Below, in pieces: positions 9,101 through 17,295 of a DNA stretch of 46,520 bases; the stretch's first letter is position 1; each line of letters opens with the position of its first letter. Below the pieces are notes generated by a model. The model made no database searches. It saw nothing but the letters and a program-made list of their open reading frames with translations, and was not told the DNA's origin. The position numbers and the translations under genes are program-made. Origin of the DNA: Moraxellaceae bacterium (lineage in GTDB: Bacteria; Pseudomonadota; Gammaproteobacteria; Pseudomonadales; Moraxellaceae); contig JAGLBJ010000007.1 of assembly GCA_018260315.1 (NCBI GenBank), forward strand, positions 1 through 46,520, written 5' to 3'.

Positions 9101-9433
9101 TTAGCCCCCTGCAACCGGCGGAATAAAGGCCACAATATCGCCTGCCTCAAAGGAATGGGACCAGTCAACTTTATGATGATTAACTGCAACCGCTAAAGCC
9201 GCTACAGGCAAGTTAAATTGGTATTTTTGGCTTAACTGTTGATAAAGCTGCGCTAAAGTCATATCAGCCAAAACCGTTAACGACTCTTCACTACACTGGG
9301 CTTGCTCGGCTAAGCTTGCAAAATACCACAGGGTAACCAGTTTAGTATCGGTTAAATGTGGCCGGTTTTCGGCATGGTTGGTTTTGCAATTTACAGGTTC
9401 AGCATGGTTATTTTGAGAGTCAAATACGCGCAT
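9101..9433 (-). CDS. moaD: molybdopterin synthase sulfur carrier subunit MoaD
   Basis: Ubiquitin-fold sulfur carrier whose C-terminal Gly-Gly (FIPPVAGG) is adenylated and thiocarboxylated, then donates sulfur in the MoaE active site. The family core begins near LVTLWYFASLAEQAQ and has the usual 80 or so residues. The ATG at 9433 overlaps the end of moaC (stop at 9420-9422) and gives about 110 residues. This leaves an unusual polar N-terminal extension of roughly 30 residues rich in N, H and E. A longer reading from 9460 is possible but less likely, and no better start is visible closer to the core. Overlap with moaC and tight spacing to moaE imply translational coupling. Confidence 0.88.
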   Translation of the reverse strand: MRVFDSQNNHAEPVNCKTNHAENRPHLTDTKLVTLWYFASLAEQAQCSEESLTVLADMTLAQLYQQLSQKYQFNLPVAALAVAVNHHKVDWSHSFEAGDIVAFIPPVAGG

Positions 9434-9905
9434 AATCAGACTTTCCGCCAGTTTTTTCACATAATCGTATATGACTGATAATAATATCGTGCGATAACGC
9501 CTTACTCATATCGTACAGGGTTAAACAGGCCACACTGACCGCAGTCAAAGCCTCCATTTCGACACCGGTTTTATGGGTAACCTGCGTTGTCGCCGTAACC
9601 ACAATGGCATTTTGAACATCGTCATAATCAAAGGTCAGCCGAATACTGTCAAGCGGTAACGGATGACACAACGGGATTAAATCGGCCGTTTTTTTGGCAC
9701 CCATAATGCCTGCAATATGGGCTGTCTGGATTATGCTGCCCTTTTTAGTCATTCCATCGGCGGCCTTTAGCTGTTGATAGACCTGCGCCGGAAAGATCAC
9801 CTGCCCCATCGCAGTGGCACTACGGCGTGTCACGGTTTTTGCGCCAACGTCCACCATTGCAATTTGACCATCAGCGTCCAGATGCGTTAAAGTTTTAGCG
9901 GACAT
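9420..9905 (-). CDS. moaC: cyclic pyranopterin monophosphate synthase MoaC
   Basis: MoaC (161 residues, normal length) works with MoaA in the first step of molybdenum cofactor synthesis, GTP to cPMP. Motifs are MVDVGAKTVTRRSATA, KKGSIIQTAHIAGIMGAKKT, LIPLCHPLPLDSI, HKTGVEMEALTAVSVA and the C-terminal KTGGKS. It overlaps mobA upstream by 19 bases and moaD downstream by about 14 bases, so the operon is compact here. Confidence 0.97.
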   Translation of the reverse strand: MSAKTLTHLDADGQIAMVDVGAKTVTRRSATAMGQVIFPAQVYQQLKAADGMTKKGSIIQTAHIAGIMGAKKTADLIPLCHPLPLDSIRLTFDYDDVQNAIVVTATTQVTHKTGVEMEALTAVSVACLTLYDMSKALSHDIIISHIRLCEKTGGKSDYARI

Positions 9906-10618
9906 AATTGACTCGCCTGCTCAAACTCGGCGGGGGTATTAACATTTAACAGAATACGCCAATGGGTAGGAATAGGCAGTATATTAACATGATTTTGCTG
10001 TTTGATTGTTGCCAAAAATCCCATAACACGACGCTGTCCTGTCTCTAAATAGCGACTTAATGGCTTATATAAGGCTAACGAATATAATCCCAATAACGGG
10101 TAATCCTGTTGAATATGACCGTGCCTATCCAGATCGGCCAAATATATTGCAGAGGGCAAAATGTTGCGGTTCGCGGGTTGCATGCGCTTTGTGGATTGTA
10201 TATCAAGCTGAGCATTTATCCAGTGATAAAGCTGCTGGGCTGTGATTAAACTATCGCAACTTATCACCAGTACAAAAGACTGATTCTGAACAGATTTAGC
10301 AGAGTGCAGATAATGCAGGGCTCCCCATAGACCTGCCAATGCTCCGCCATTTTTGGGGGTTAAATCGGACAGGTTATGCTCATCGACATAATCCCTTACG
10401 GCTACAACTGGCCGTTCTTCAAATCGATCCAAGTGCAGCGTTTGCAAAAAATTTTGTGTATGCTCGGCAATTAAAACCGGTACCTGCAAATCTGCTGCAC
10501 CGTCTATATGGTACTTCAGTAAAGTCTCGCCATGGGGTAAAGTCAGCAAGGCCTTAGGCTGACCCATACGGGTTGACTGCCCGCCCGCTAAAATCACCAC
10601 GGCCGCCAATTTAAGCAT
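9887..10618 (-). CDS. mobA: molybdenum cofactor guanylyltransferase MobA
   Basis: NTP-transferase fold protein of 243 residues with the nucleotide-binding signature LAGGQSTRMGQPKALL at residues 10-25, VISCDSL for metal binding, and LLNVNTPAEFEQA near the end, as in MobA. MobA attaches GMP to Mo-molybdopterin to form the bis-MGD cofactor, which the nitrate reductase NasA in this window needs and xanthine dehydrogenase does not. It is longer than E. coli MobA (about 194), with an insertion in the middle (about 120-180). A cytidylyl or adenylyl transferase specificity cannot be excluded by eye. An AAGGA site precedes the ATG. Confidence 0.85.
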   Translation of the reverse strand: MLKLAAVVILAGGQSTRMGQPKALLTLPHGETLLKYHIDGAADLQVPVLIAEHTQNFLQTLHLDRFEERPVVAVRDYVDEHNLSDLTPKNGGALAGLWGALHYLHSAKSVQNQSFVLVISCDSLITAQQLYHWINAQLDIQSTKRMQPANRNILPSAIYLADLDRHGHIQQDYPLLGLYSLALYKPLSRYLETGQRRVMGFLATIKQQNHVNILPIPTHWRILLNVNTPAEFEQASQLCPLKL

Positions 10619-10660
10619 CTGAAATCCTTAACATTTTACGAGATCATTTAAGATTCAGCT

Positions 10661-11194
10661 TTAAGCCTGATGACCCGGATTGACTCGCATTAAGTGCGCC
10701 ACAAAATTACACGGTCGCGTTCGGTTATCGAGTTGTAGCTTAATAATACCTTCCCAGCCTGTACGACAAGCCCCGGTTGAGCCCGGCAAACAAAAAATGA
10801 CTGTACTGTTCGCCATACCGGCCACCGCGCGCGATTGCAGCGTGGCCATACCGATTTCTGCCTGCGACAAGGCCCGAAACATTTCACCAAAACCCTGCAC
10901 CGGTTTATCAAACAACGGCGTTAAGGCCTCAGGGATATTATCGCGACTATAAAACCCCGTGCCGCCCGTTGTAATAATGGCATGAATGGTCGGGTCGGCA
11001 ATCCATTGACTTGCCGCCGCACGTATCTGATAAACGCAATCAGTGGTTAAACGCCGCTCAGCCAAGCTATGCCCTGCTTCTGTTAAGCTATCGGCTAAGT
11101 ACTGCCCGGATTTATCTTCAGCCAGGGTGCGCGTATCTGACACGGTCAACACGGCAATATTTAACGGAATAAATACGTTTTCATTTGCAGCCAT
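10661..11194 (-). CDS. moaB: molybdenum cofactor biosynthesis protein MoaB
   Basis: MoaB/MogA-family molybdopterin adenylyltransferase of 177 residues. It has IAVLTVSDTRTLAEDKSGQYL, the ITTGGTGFYSRDNIPEAL block that binds molybdopterin, and IFCLPGSTGACRTGWE. The RDNIPEAL and length patterns favour MoaB over MogA. It adenylates molybdopterin so that MoeA can insert molybdate. An AAGGA site precedes the ATG. It lies 42 bases upstream of mobA and about 95 bases downstream of moaA. Confidence 0.93.
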   Translation of the reverse strand: MAANENVFIPLNIAVLTVSDTRTLAEDKSGQYLADSLTEAGHSLAERRLTTDCVYQIRAAASQWIADPTIHAIITTGGTGFYSRDNIPEALTPLFDKPVQGFGEMFRALSQAEIGMATLQSRAVAGMANSTVIFCLPGSTGACRTGWEGIIKLQLDNRTRPCNFVAHLMRVNPGHQA

Positions 11195-11289
11195 TACACG
11201 CTTTTCCTTAATTCAATGCGTTGATTGTTTGCCTTAGCACTACAGATAGCGCCTTACAAACAACGGGGTATTTATTTACAGGTCTGCCC

Positions 11290-12333
11290 TTATCCGCCAA
11301 CCAAAGACAAATTAGTCATTAATCCGCTGTTATGTTCCGTTAATAAATGATGCTCGGGTTTAATCGGCATTAAGCCTTGCAGTACATCTTTTAATCCGGC
11401 AATATCGCCCGCCGCCAACAAGGGACGAAGGTCATAATGGCTCGAATCAAACAGGCATAAATGAACCTTGCCCACACTGCTGACCCGTAACCGATTGCAG
11501 CTTTCACAAAAATGCGCGGCATAGGGCTCTATAATGCCAATACGACCCACATAATCAGGGTGTGCATACTCTGTGGCGGGGCCAGCATCACTGGTACGGG
11601 TAAGCGGCTGCCAGCCCTGCATCAGCAAATAATGTTTCATCGCGACGGCACGCGTATGTTCGGTAAAAAACAGTTGGCGATTATCGGACGTTTGCATAAA
11701 TTCAATAAAACGATAAGTCACCGGCCGGTGTTTAATATAATCCAACACCAACGCCAGATTATCCATACCATTACTGGCGGTTAAAATACCGTTTATTTTA
11801 AGCCGGATATCGGTGGTGTCCAGCAGCGCATCGATATCCTTTAACAGTTGCGGCAATATATCAAAACCCGTTATTTGCTTAAACATAAACGGGTCAAAAC
11901 TGTCAATACTGATATTCAGTTGCGTTAGCCCGGCTGCCCTAAACCCCGCGATATGTTTGCCCAATTTATAGCCATTACTGCTGACCGCCACGGTCTCAAT
12001 ACCCGTTTGCTGTTTGGCCAACGCAATAATATCGATTAAATCGCTGCGAATGGTTGGCTCACCTCCGGTTAGACGGATTTTTTGAGTGCCTAGTTGAGCA
12101 AATCCTTCAAATAAAAAGGCAATTTCTGCCAGCGTCAGTTCATTTTTGGGGCGCTGTCCTTGATAACCGTTTGGCAAACAATAATTACAGCGAAAATTGC
12201 AAAAATCGGTGACCGAAAAACGCAAATAAGTCAGACGGCGTGCAAAACTATCCATCAGCACGGGGACGTTCGTCCGTTGCCCCGTGTAAAGTAGCGCATT
12301 TTCGACCTCTAAGGCGTTTATGGTGGCTTGCAT
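11290..12333 (-). CDS. moaA: GTP 3',8-cyclase MoaA (radical SAM)
   Basis: Radical SAM enzyme of 347 residues that starts molybdenum cofactor synthesis from GTP. The N-terminal cluster motif is CNFRCNYC (C45, C49, C52), followed by KIRLTGGEPTIRSDL. The C-terminal cluster uses CESCNRLRVSSVGKVHLC, which binds GTP, and the protein ends in the GG dipeptide typical of MoaA (LSLVGG). AGGA lies 6 bases before the ATG, and the gene starts 4 bases after the moeA stop, so the two are in one operon. Confidence 0.96.
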   Translation of the reverse strand: MQATINALEVENALLYTGQRTNVPVLMDSFARRLTYLRFSVTDFCNFRCNYCLPNGYQGQRPKNELTLAEIAFLFEGFAQLGTQKIRLTGGEPTIRSDLIDIIALAKQQTGIETVAVSSNGYKLGKHIAGFRAAGLTQLNISIDSFDPFMFKQITGFDILPQLLKDIDALLDTTDIRLKINGILTASNGMDNLALVLDYIKHRPVTYRFIEFMQTSDNRQLFFTEHTRAVAMKHYLLMQGWQPLTRTSDAGPATEYAHPDYVGRIGIIEPYAAHFCESCNRLRVSSVGKVHLCLFDSSHYDLRPLLAAGDIAGLKDVLQGLMPIKPEHHLLTEHNSGLMTNLSLVGG

Positions 12334-12336
12334 GTT

Positions 12337-13641
12337 TTATCCTAAAACCCAACTAAACGGCTCAATCTTCACCCATTCACCTGCTGCAATGTTTCCTTGT
12401 TCCAACGGCAGCACGATAAAACAATTGGCGCGTGTTAACTGTTTCACCCGGTGCGAATCCTGGCTAGATAACGGCTGCACGCTATAGGTTCCTTGGTCGT
12501 TTTGACTAAAATAGGCGCGCTGGAACTCTTGGCGGCCGGGCGATTTTTTAATCGGTGTAGTTGTTACTGCCTCAAGGGTTAACTGTATCGGTAAATCGGC
12601 TGCACTAACTCCGGCCAAACGCCACAACGCCGGTTTAACAAACTGCAAACAACACACCAGGGTCGATAATGGGTTGCCCGGCAAGCCAAAATATAAAACA
12701 TTCGGTTTAGAGATATCTTTAGACGTTACGTTAAATTCACCAAACAAAAACGGCTTGCCAGGTTTCATGGCGACCTTATAATGATGAATAGTGCCCAACT
12801 CGGCAATAACATCAGTTAAAAAATCATAATCGCCCACCGATACACCCGCGCTCGAAATCAATACATCACAGGTTTGAATCGCCTTAGCTACCGTATGGCG
12901 CGTTTGGTTTAAATTGTCGGGAATAATGCCGTAATCCACCACATTAACCGGCAAATCCTGCAACAAAGCGCCTAGCGTTGGAGTATTGGAATTATAAATT
13001 TGTGCATCATTTTGCAGCCGCAAGCCGATATCAATGAGTTCATCGCCTGTTGCCAGTACGCCCACTGTAAGCGGTTTAAATACCGATAAAGTCGCCAAGC
13101 CCAAACTGGCACATAAACTAATGTCGCCAGGATTAATACGTTTGCCCACTGCCAAAACAAGCTCACCCTGTTTGACCTCCTCGCCTTGCCTACGAATATG
13201 CGCGCCTGGTATGACGGCTTTTTGCAGCGTAATATCATACGGTTTAGATTTATCCAACGTATTGTAAAGGTCCGAAAAATTGGTCTGTTCCTGCATAATA
13301 ACCGTATTACACGCCGACGGAACAACCGCGCCGGTAAAAATGCGTACCCCCTGACCTTCGGTTATCGCCTGATTAAACGGCTGACCAGCACACGATTCTC
13401 CAATGATAGTCAAAGTTTGAGGGCTTGCACCAAAACTGGGCATTATAAACGCAAATCCGTCCATAGCCGATATATCCTGGCGGGGAATATCCAGCGTGGC
13501 ATAAATAGGCCGGGCCAATACATGCTGTAGACTCTGGGCCAGTGGCACATTAATCGTATCGCGCTCACTTAGCGGATAGGCCTGCAACAGTACCTCAATA
13601 TGCGAAAAAATGGCGTGTTTAAGGTCACAAACCGTTATCAT
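12337..13641 (-). CDS. moeA: molybdopterin molybdenumtransferase MoeA
   Basis: MoeA (434 residues) inserts molybdate into adenylated molybdopterin. Visible blocks are DIPRQDISAMDGFAF, GESCAGQPFNQAI, IFTGAVVPSACNTVIMQE, VGVLATGDELIDIG, SSAGVSVGDYDF, MKPGKPFLFG and FGLPGNPLSTLVC. It is the first of the seven cofactor genes and lies 61 bases downstream of the kinase/phosphatase gene. No strong promoter is evident in that gap, so transcription may come from narK. Confidence 0.96.
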   Translation of the reverse strand: MITVCDLKHAIFSHIEVLLQAYPLSERDTINVPLAQSLQHVLARPIYATLDIPRQDISAMDGFAFIMPSFGASPQTLTIIGESCAGQPFNQAITEGQGVRIFTGAVVPSACNTVIMQEQTNFSDLYNTLDKSKPYDITLQKAVIPGAHIRRQGEEVKQGELVLAVGKRINPGDISLCASLGLATLSVFKPLTVGVLATGDELIDIGLRLQNDAQIYNSNTPTLGALLQDLPVNVVDYGIIPDNLNQTRHTVAKAIQTCDVLISSAGVSVGDYDFLTDVIAELGTIHHYKVAMKPGKPFLFGEFNVTSKDISKPNVLYFGLPGNPLSTLVCCLQFVKPALWRLAGVSAADLPIQLTLEAVTTTPIKKSPGRQEFQRAYFSQNDQGTYSVQPLSSQDSHRVKQLTRANCFIVLPLEQGNIAAGEWVKIEPFSWVLG

Positions 13642-13702
13642 AAAGCTAGGTTATCCTCTTTACTGCACCCGAAAATGCAAATTTACTGGTTTATTCAAGG
13701 TT

Positions 13703-15508
13703 TTATGATCTATGTGGATAGGCCAATGCCACCATAAGCAATAGCAATAATACACCGCTGGTGATTTGCCACATCAATACCGGATAACGCTCAAATAATG
13801 GAAGCGTGCGCGTATCATCTTGTTGATGATGAGCGGGGTCCAGGTCACTCATAAACTCGCCCAACGACTGATAACGGCTGCGATATTCCAAATGTAGGGC
13901 CCGTATTAATACGTCATTTAACCAAAACGGCAACTGCGGCTGTGCGTTACTCAGTTGGTTGAACGTTAATTCCTGCCCTTGTGCATGGGCCAACTGTTTA
14001 ATGGTAAAGGGACGCTGACCGGTCAACAGTTCGTAGGTCATCACGGCCAGCGAGAACAAATCGGAATAAATGCCTTTGGGGGCATCGCCGTAATATTCAG
14101 GCGCAGTATAATGCAAGTCGCCGGCAGGCGGGGCATTACTTTTAGTATTGAGCAACGAGCCAGCCGAACCAAAGTCAATCAATTTTAACAGGCCCTGTTC
14201 GTTTAGTATGACATTTTCAGGCTTTAAATCCTGATGTAAAAAATAATTGCGATGCATGACCCGTAATGCCAGCCCAATTTTATAAATAATCGCATGGGTC
14301 TGCTCAATCGATAGCGGACCATGCGTATCCATAAACGCGCGTAACGTGATGCCCTTACAAAACTCGGTAACATGGTATAAATAGGTACTTCCAGGCGAGC
14401 GCGGGTAAAATTTTAGCAAACTGTCATGATTAAAACTAAGCCCGATTTTTTCTTCTTTCAAAAATTGTCGTATGCCTTCGGCATCATCTTCAAAATAAGC
14501 GGATAACGTTTTTATGACGCGCCGTTCGCCCTGTGCCGTTGTTGCTGCATACAAACAACTGCGGGCGGTGTTTTGTAATATGTCTGTAATGGTGAATCCT
14601 TCAAATGTAGCCCCGACAACGAGCACCGGCGGCACCTGTAAGCGTTGTTGTTGGCTCACCGTTTGAGCCGTCTCCTGCACGCATAATACCATACAGGTCA
14701 CATTATCACGGCTGCCGTTTTCCAGTGCGGCCTGACACAGTTTTTGGCAAACTGCATTTAAATCCAGATTAAAGTCGGCAGCCATTTGCTGGCTGGTCTG
14801 GGTTAAAACGGCCTGAAGCAAAACGGCCATTTCGGGTTGATTCAAATATTCGTACACCCCGTCAGTCATCAATAGTAGAAAATCGTGCGGCTTTAACGCT
14901 AACCGTGCGTATTGCCAATCAACCTGTAACGTAAGATTCGCATCAGCCCCTAACACCGCCGCCAGGGCGCCTTTAAAACGTCCTTTGGTATGTCGGTGGT
15001 CTTCGGTCAATTGTTCAAATAAAACACTCTCAGTCAGTTGCTGCGCTGGAGGCAGCGATAACCGATAAATGCGACTATCACCACAATGAAACATATGCAG
15101 TTGCGATTGGGCAATTAACACACCCGATAACGTCGATAAATACACAAGGGGTTGTTGCAAGCTAGCTCCAAAATAGAGCGTATCGTTAGCCTGTTGTATT
15201 GCCTGGGCAACGGCATTGGTCACAAAACTACTGTCTAGTTCGGGCTGATACTGTTGGCTTAGACTGGTTAAAATGGCCTGGCTGGCCTGTAAACTGGCTT
15301 GTTTGGGAGACTGGCATGCACTCACACCATCGGCCAACGCAGCTAAAAACCAATGGTCAGAAGGGAGAATATGAGACTGTTTGGCAGGCAGTAAATCTAA
15401 ACTATCATTAGATTGAGTCAATGAATCAATAGGTCTGGCTAAAAGGCTATCCTGATTTTCAGATTTTTTGCCTGCCAAACTGCACCAACCGGTATTAATG
15501 TGCAGCAT
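13703..15508 (-). CDS. membrane-anchored PP2C phosphatase / Ser-Thr protein kinase fusion
   Basis: A 601-residue fusion. Residues 1-270 are a PPM/PP2C phosphatase: KKSENQD, ALADGVSACQSP, FHCGDSRIYRL, LLMTDGVYEYL and GSRDNVTCMVL supply the metal-binding aspartates. Residues 305-565 are a Hanks-type kinase with VIKTL lysine, LHQDLKPENVIL catalytic loop, LIDFGSAG and the APEYYG motif. A single hydrophobic helix (WQITSGVLLLLLMVALAY) ends the chain, so it is probably tail-anchored facing the cytoplasm. Both catalytic centres look complete. It lies between narK and moeA on the same strand. In Pseudomonas and Acinetobacter a gene of this kind also sits with nitrate assimilation genes. The substrate is unknown; control of nitrate uptake or of the reductase is an inference. 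Confidence 0.9.
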   Translation of the reverse strand: MLHINTGWCSLAGKKSENQDSLLARPIDSLTQSNDSLDLLPAKQSHILPSDHWFLAALADGVSACQSPKQASLQASQAILTSLSQQYQPELDSSFVTNAVAQAIQQANDTLYFGASLQQPLVYLSTLSGVLIAQSQLHMFHCGDSRIYRLSLPPAQQLTESVLFEQLTEDHRHTKGRFKGALAAVLGADANLTLQVDWQYARLALKPHDFLLLMTDGVYEYLNQPEMAVLLQAVLTQTSQQMAADFNLDLNAVCQKLCQAALENGSRDNVTCMVLCVQETAQTVSQQQRLQVPPVLVVGATFEGFTITDILQNTARSCLYAATTAQGERRVIKTLSAYFEDDAEGIRQFLKEEKIGLSFNHDSLLKFYPRSPGSTYLYHVTEFCKGITLRAFMDTHGPLSIEQTHAIIYKIGLALRVMHRNYFLHQDLKPENVILNEQGLLKLIDFGSAGSLLNTKSNAPPAGDLHYTAPEYYGDAPKGIYSDLFSLAVMTYELLTGQRPFTIKQLAHAQGQELTFNQLSNAQPQLPFWLNDVLIRALHLEYRSRYQSLGEFMSDLDPAHHQQDDTRTLPLFERYPVLMWQITSGVLLLLLMVALAYPHRS

Positions 15509-15563
15509 AACGTCTATTTAACCTATTGAGCATGAGAATAGGGGCCCTTACACAGGGCATGAA

Positions 15564-15600
15564 ACCGTTAAAGACTTGAACATGCAACATCTTTAACGGT
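15564..15600. terminator. hairpin between narK and the kinase gene
   Basis: A perfect 11-bp inverted repeat ACCGTTAAAGA (15564-15574) / TCTTTAACGGT (15590-15600) with a 15-base loop lies about 27 bases past the narK stop. On the minus strand it is not followed by a T tract, so partial termination, RNA processing or 3'-end protection is as likely as full termination. Confidence 0.5.
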
Positions 15601-15627
15601 ATTTTAACTGCGATGGCTTTCCCATCA

Positions 15628-17100
15628 TTAGGTTAAGGCAATGCGTTCAACCGTGCCATCTTCATGTACTTCAATCATATGACCTTTAGGCTCGGTTAAA
15701 AACAGGGAACCGATAAAGGCAACTGCTGCAAAACCTGCCAGTGTCATAAAAAAGCCTACCGGCGATACCAGTGAAAAGACCGTTAGAAACAGCACGCCGC
15801 CGGTATTGCCATAAGCGCCCGCCATACCTGCAATTTGTCCGGTCATGCGGCGCTGAATGAGCGGCACCACAGAATATACCGAACCACATGCTGCCTGTAC
15901 AAAAATCGATGTTCCAAGCACAATGGCCACTGCACCAATCAAGGGCAAACTGGTCATTTGCGACATTAACAAAAAGCCCACTGTTTGGCCCGCTAACGCA
16001 ATCATTAGCACTTTGCGTCGTCCGACTGCATCTGATATAAACCCGCCACCCGGACGCGCAAACAGGTTCATTACTGCAAAACAACCGGCTGTCAAACCCG
16101 CCAACGCATGAGAAATGCCATAATGAGTAATAAAGTATTGCGGTAACATGGAGACCACCGCCAGTTCCGACCCAAAACATGCCATGTATGCCATGTTTAA
16201 AATCGCCACCTGTTTAAACGCATAACCGGCTTCAGGGTGAACGGGGCGTGCATTGGGTGTAAACAGATGTTTATTAACCTGCCAAATTTTAATATACTGA
16301 TAAATGGCCAACCCGATAACCACGACGTACGCAATGGTAGTTTGATTGGCATCCAACAATTTTAAGCCGCTTGGAGATAACCGCCAAGCCAACAATCCCA
16401 GGACGGCATATAGAGGCAATGTCATTAAAGCATAAAAATAAAAATCACTTTTCGTTGAAACCTCTAAACCACCCGATTTTTTGGGTTTAAAATAAGTGGC
16501 CCCTTTGGGCGTATCATTGACCCCGCGATAAAACACGACGGAGTAAATAATGGCAATCACGCCGGTTACTGCAATCGCATAACGCCAGCCTTCAGCACCG
16601 CCGAACGTGAGTGCTAGTATCGGCATAGACATGGACGCAACGGCGGCCCCAAAATTGCCCCAACCCCCGTAAATCCCTTCAGCCGCCCCCACTTCATTGG
16701 CCGGAAACCACTCGGAAATCAGACGAATGCCGATAACAAAACCTGCGCCGACAAACCCCAATAAAAACCGGCTAATCGCAAGCCAGGTAAAGCTTTGCGC
16801 CGCAGCAAATACAAAACACAGCAAACCGCTAATAAACAGTAACACGCTGTAGGCACGTTTAGGACCAAATTTATCGACCATGGCCCCAATTAATAGCCGA
16901 GCCGGAATGGTTAACGCCACATTGAGCATTAAAATGGCCTTCACCTGCCCTTCAGTTAAATGAAAGTACTCCTTGATATTCGGCATTAACGACACATGTG
17001 CAAACCAAATTAAAAATGTCACAAAAAATGCAAACCACGTGTAATGTAACGTTTTTATACGAGGCAATTGAGTTTGAAACAGAGGAAAACGCCCTGCCAT
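15628..17100 (-). CDS. narK: nitrate/nitrite transporter, NarK/NasA family MFS
   Basis: Major facilitator protein of 490 residues with about 12 membrane helices. The signature GFVGAGFVIGIRLISEWFP and the following GIYGGWGNFGAA match the nitrate signature region of the NarK/Nrt family, and a second nitrate-signature-like stretch AGMAGAYGNTGGVLFL occurs in the C-terminal half. MVDKFGPKRAY is the MFS loop motif. A long loop with KKSGGLEV splits the two halves. Its place opposite nirBD and near nasA points to uptake for assimilation. AAGGAG lies 6 bases before the ATG, and a sigma-54 promoter precedes it. Confidence 0.93.
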   Translation of the reverse strand: MAGRFPLFQTQLPRIKTLHYTWFAFFVTFLIWFAHVSLMPNIKEYFHLTEGQVKAILMLNVALTIPARLLIGAMVDKFGPKRAYSVLLFISGLLCFVFAAAQSFTWLAISRFLLGFVGAGFVIGIRLISEWFPANEVGAAEGIYGGWGNFGAAVASMSMPILALTFGGAEGWRYAIAVTGVIAIIYSVVFYRGVNDTPKGATYFKPKKSGGLEVSTKSDFYFYALMTLPLYAVLGLLAWRLSPSGLKLLDANQTTIAYVVVIGLAIYQYIKIWQVNKHLFTPNARPVHPEAGYAFKQVAILNMAYMACFGSELAVVSMLPQYFITHYGISHALAGLTAGCFAVMNLFARPGGGFISDAVGRRKVLMIALAGQTVGFLLMSQMTSLPLIGAVAIVLGTSIFVQAACGSVYSVVPLIQRRMTGQIAGMAGAYGNTGGVLFLTVFSLVSPVGFFMTLAGFAAVAFIGSLFLTEPKGHMIEVHEDGTVERIALT

Positions 17101-17164
17101 GTGCTACTCCTTAAGGCGCTTTATACGCGACTGGTGCTAAAATGTAGTGTCCTTAACCTGGAAT

Positions 17165-17179
17165 GCAAGAATAATACCA
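17165..17179 (-). promoter_or_regulatory. sigma-54 promoter for narK
   Basis: Read on the minus strand: TGGTATTATTCTTGC, with GG and GC ten bases apart and a perfect TTGC. The predicted start is near 17153, about 50 bases before the narK ATG. The -24 box deviates from consensus (TGGTAT). Confidence 0.6.
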
Positions 17180-17231
17180 ACCTTGAAAATACCGTTCACA
17201 TGATGCCTAAAACAGGGTGCTTTAAAATTAT

Positions 17232-17246
17232 TGGCATAGTAATTGC
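17232..17246 (+). promoter_or_regulatory. sigma-54 promoter for nirB
   Basis: TGGCATAGTAATTGC followed by TT matches the RpoN consensus with correct spacing. The predicted start is near 17258, about 38 bases before the nirB ATG. It is back to back with the narK promoter in a 195-base divergent region, so one bound activator (NtrC-like) could serve both. Confidence 0.75.
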
Positions 17247-17295
17247 TTGATAAAATTATTGTTTTCAATCTCAACAACCCTTTACAGGTAAACGC

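Noticed and set aside
10690-10911. Minus-strand ORF inside moaB
   Set aside because: Shadow frame of moaB; no independent start signal.
15686-16180. 164-residue minus-strand ORF inside narK
   Set aside because: It is an alternative frame of the well-conserved transporter, on the same strand, Cys- and Trp-rich in a way typical of shadow frames.
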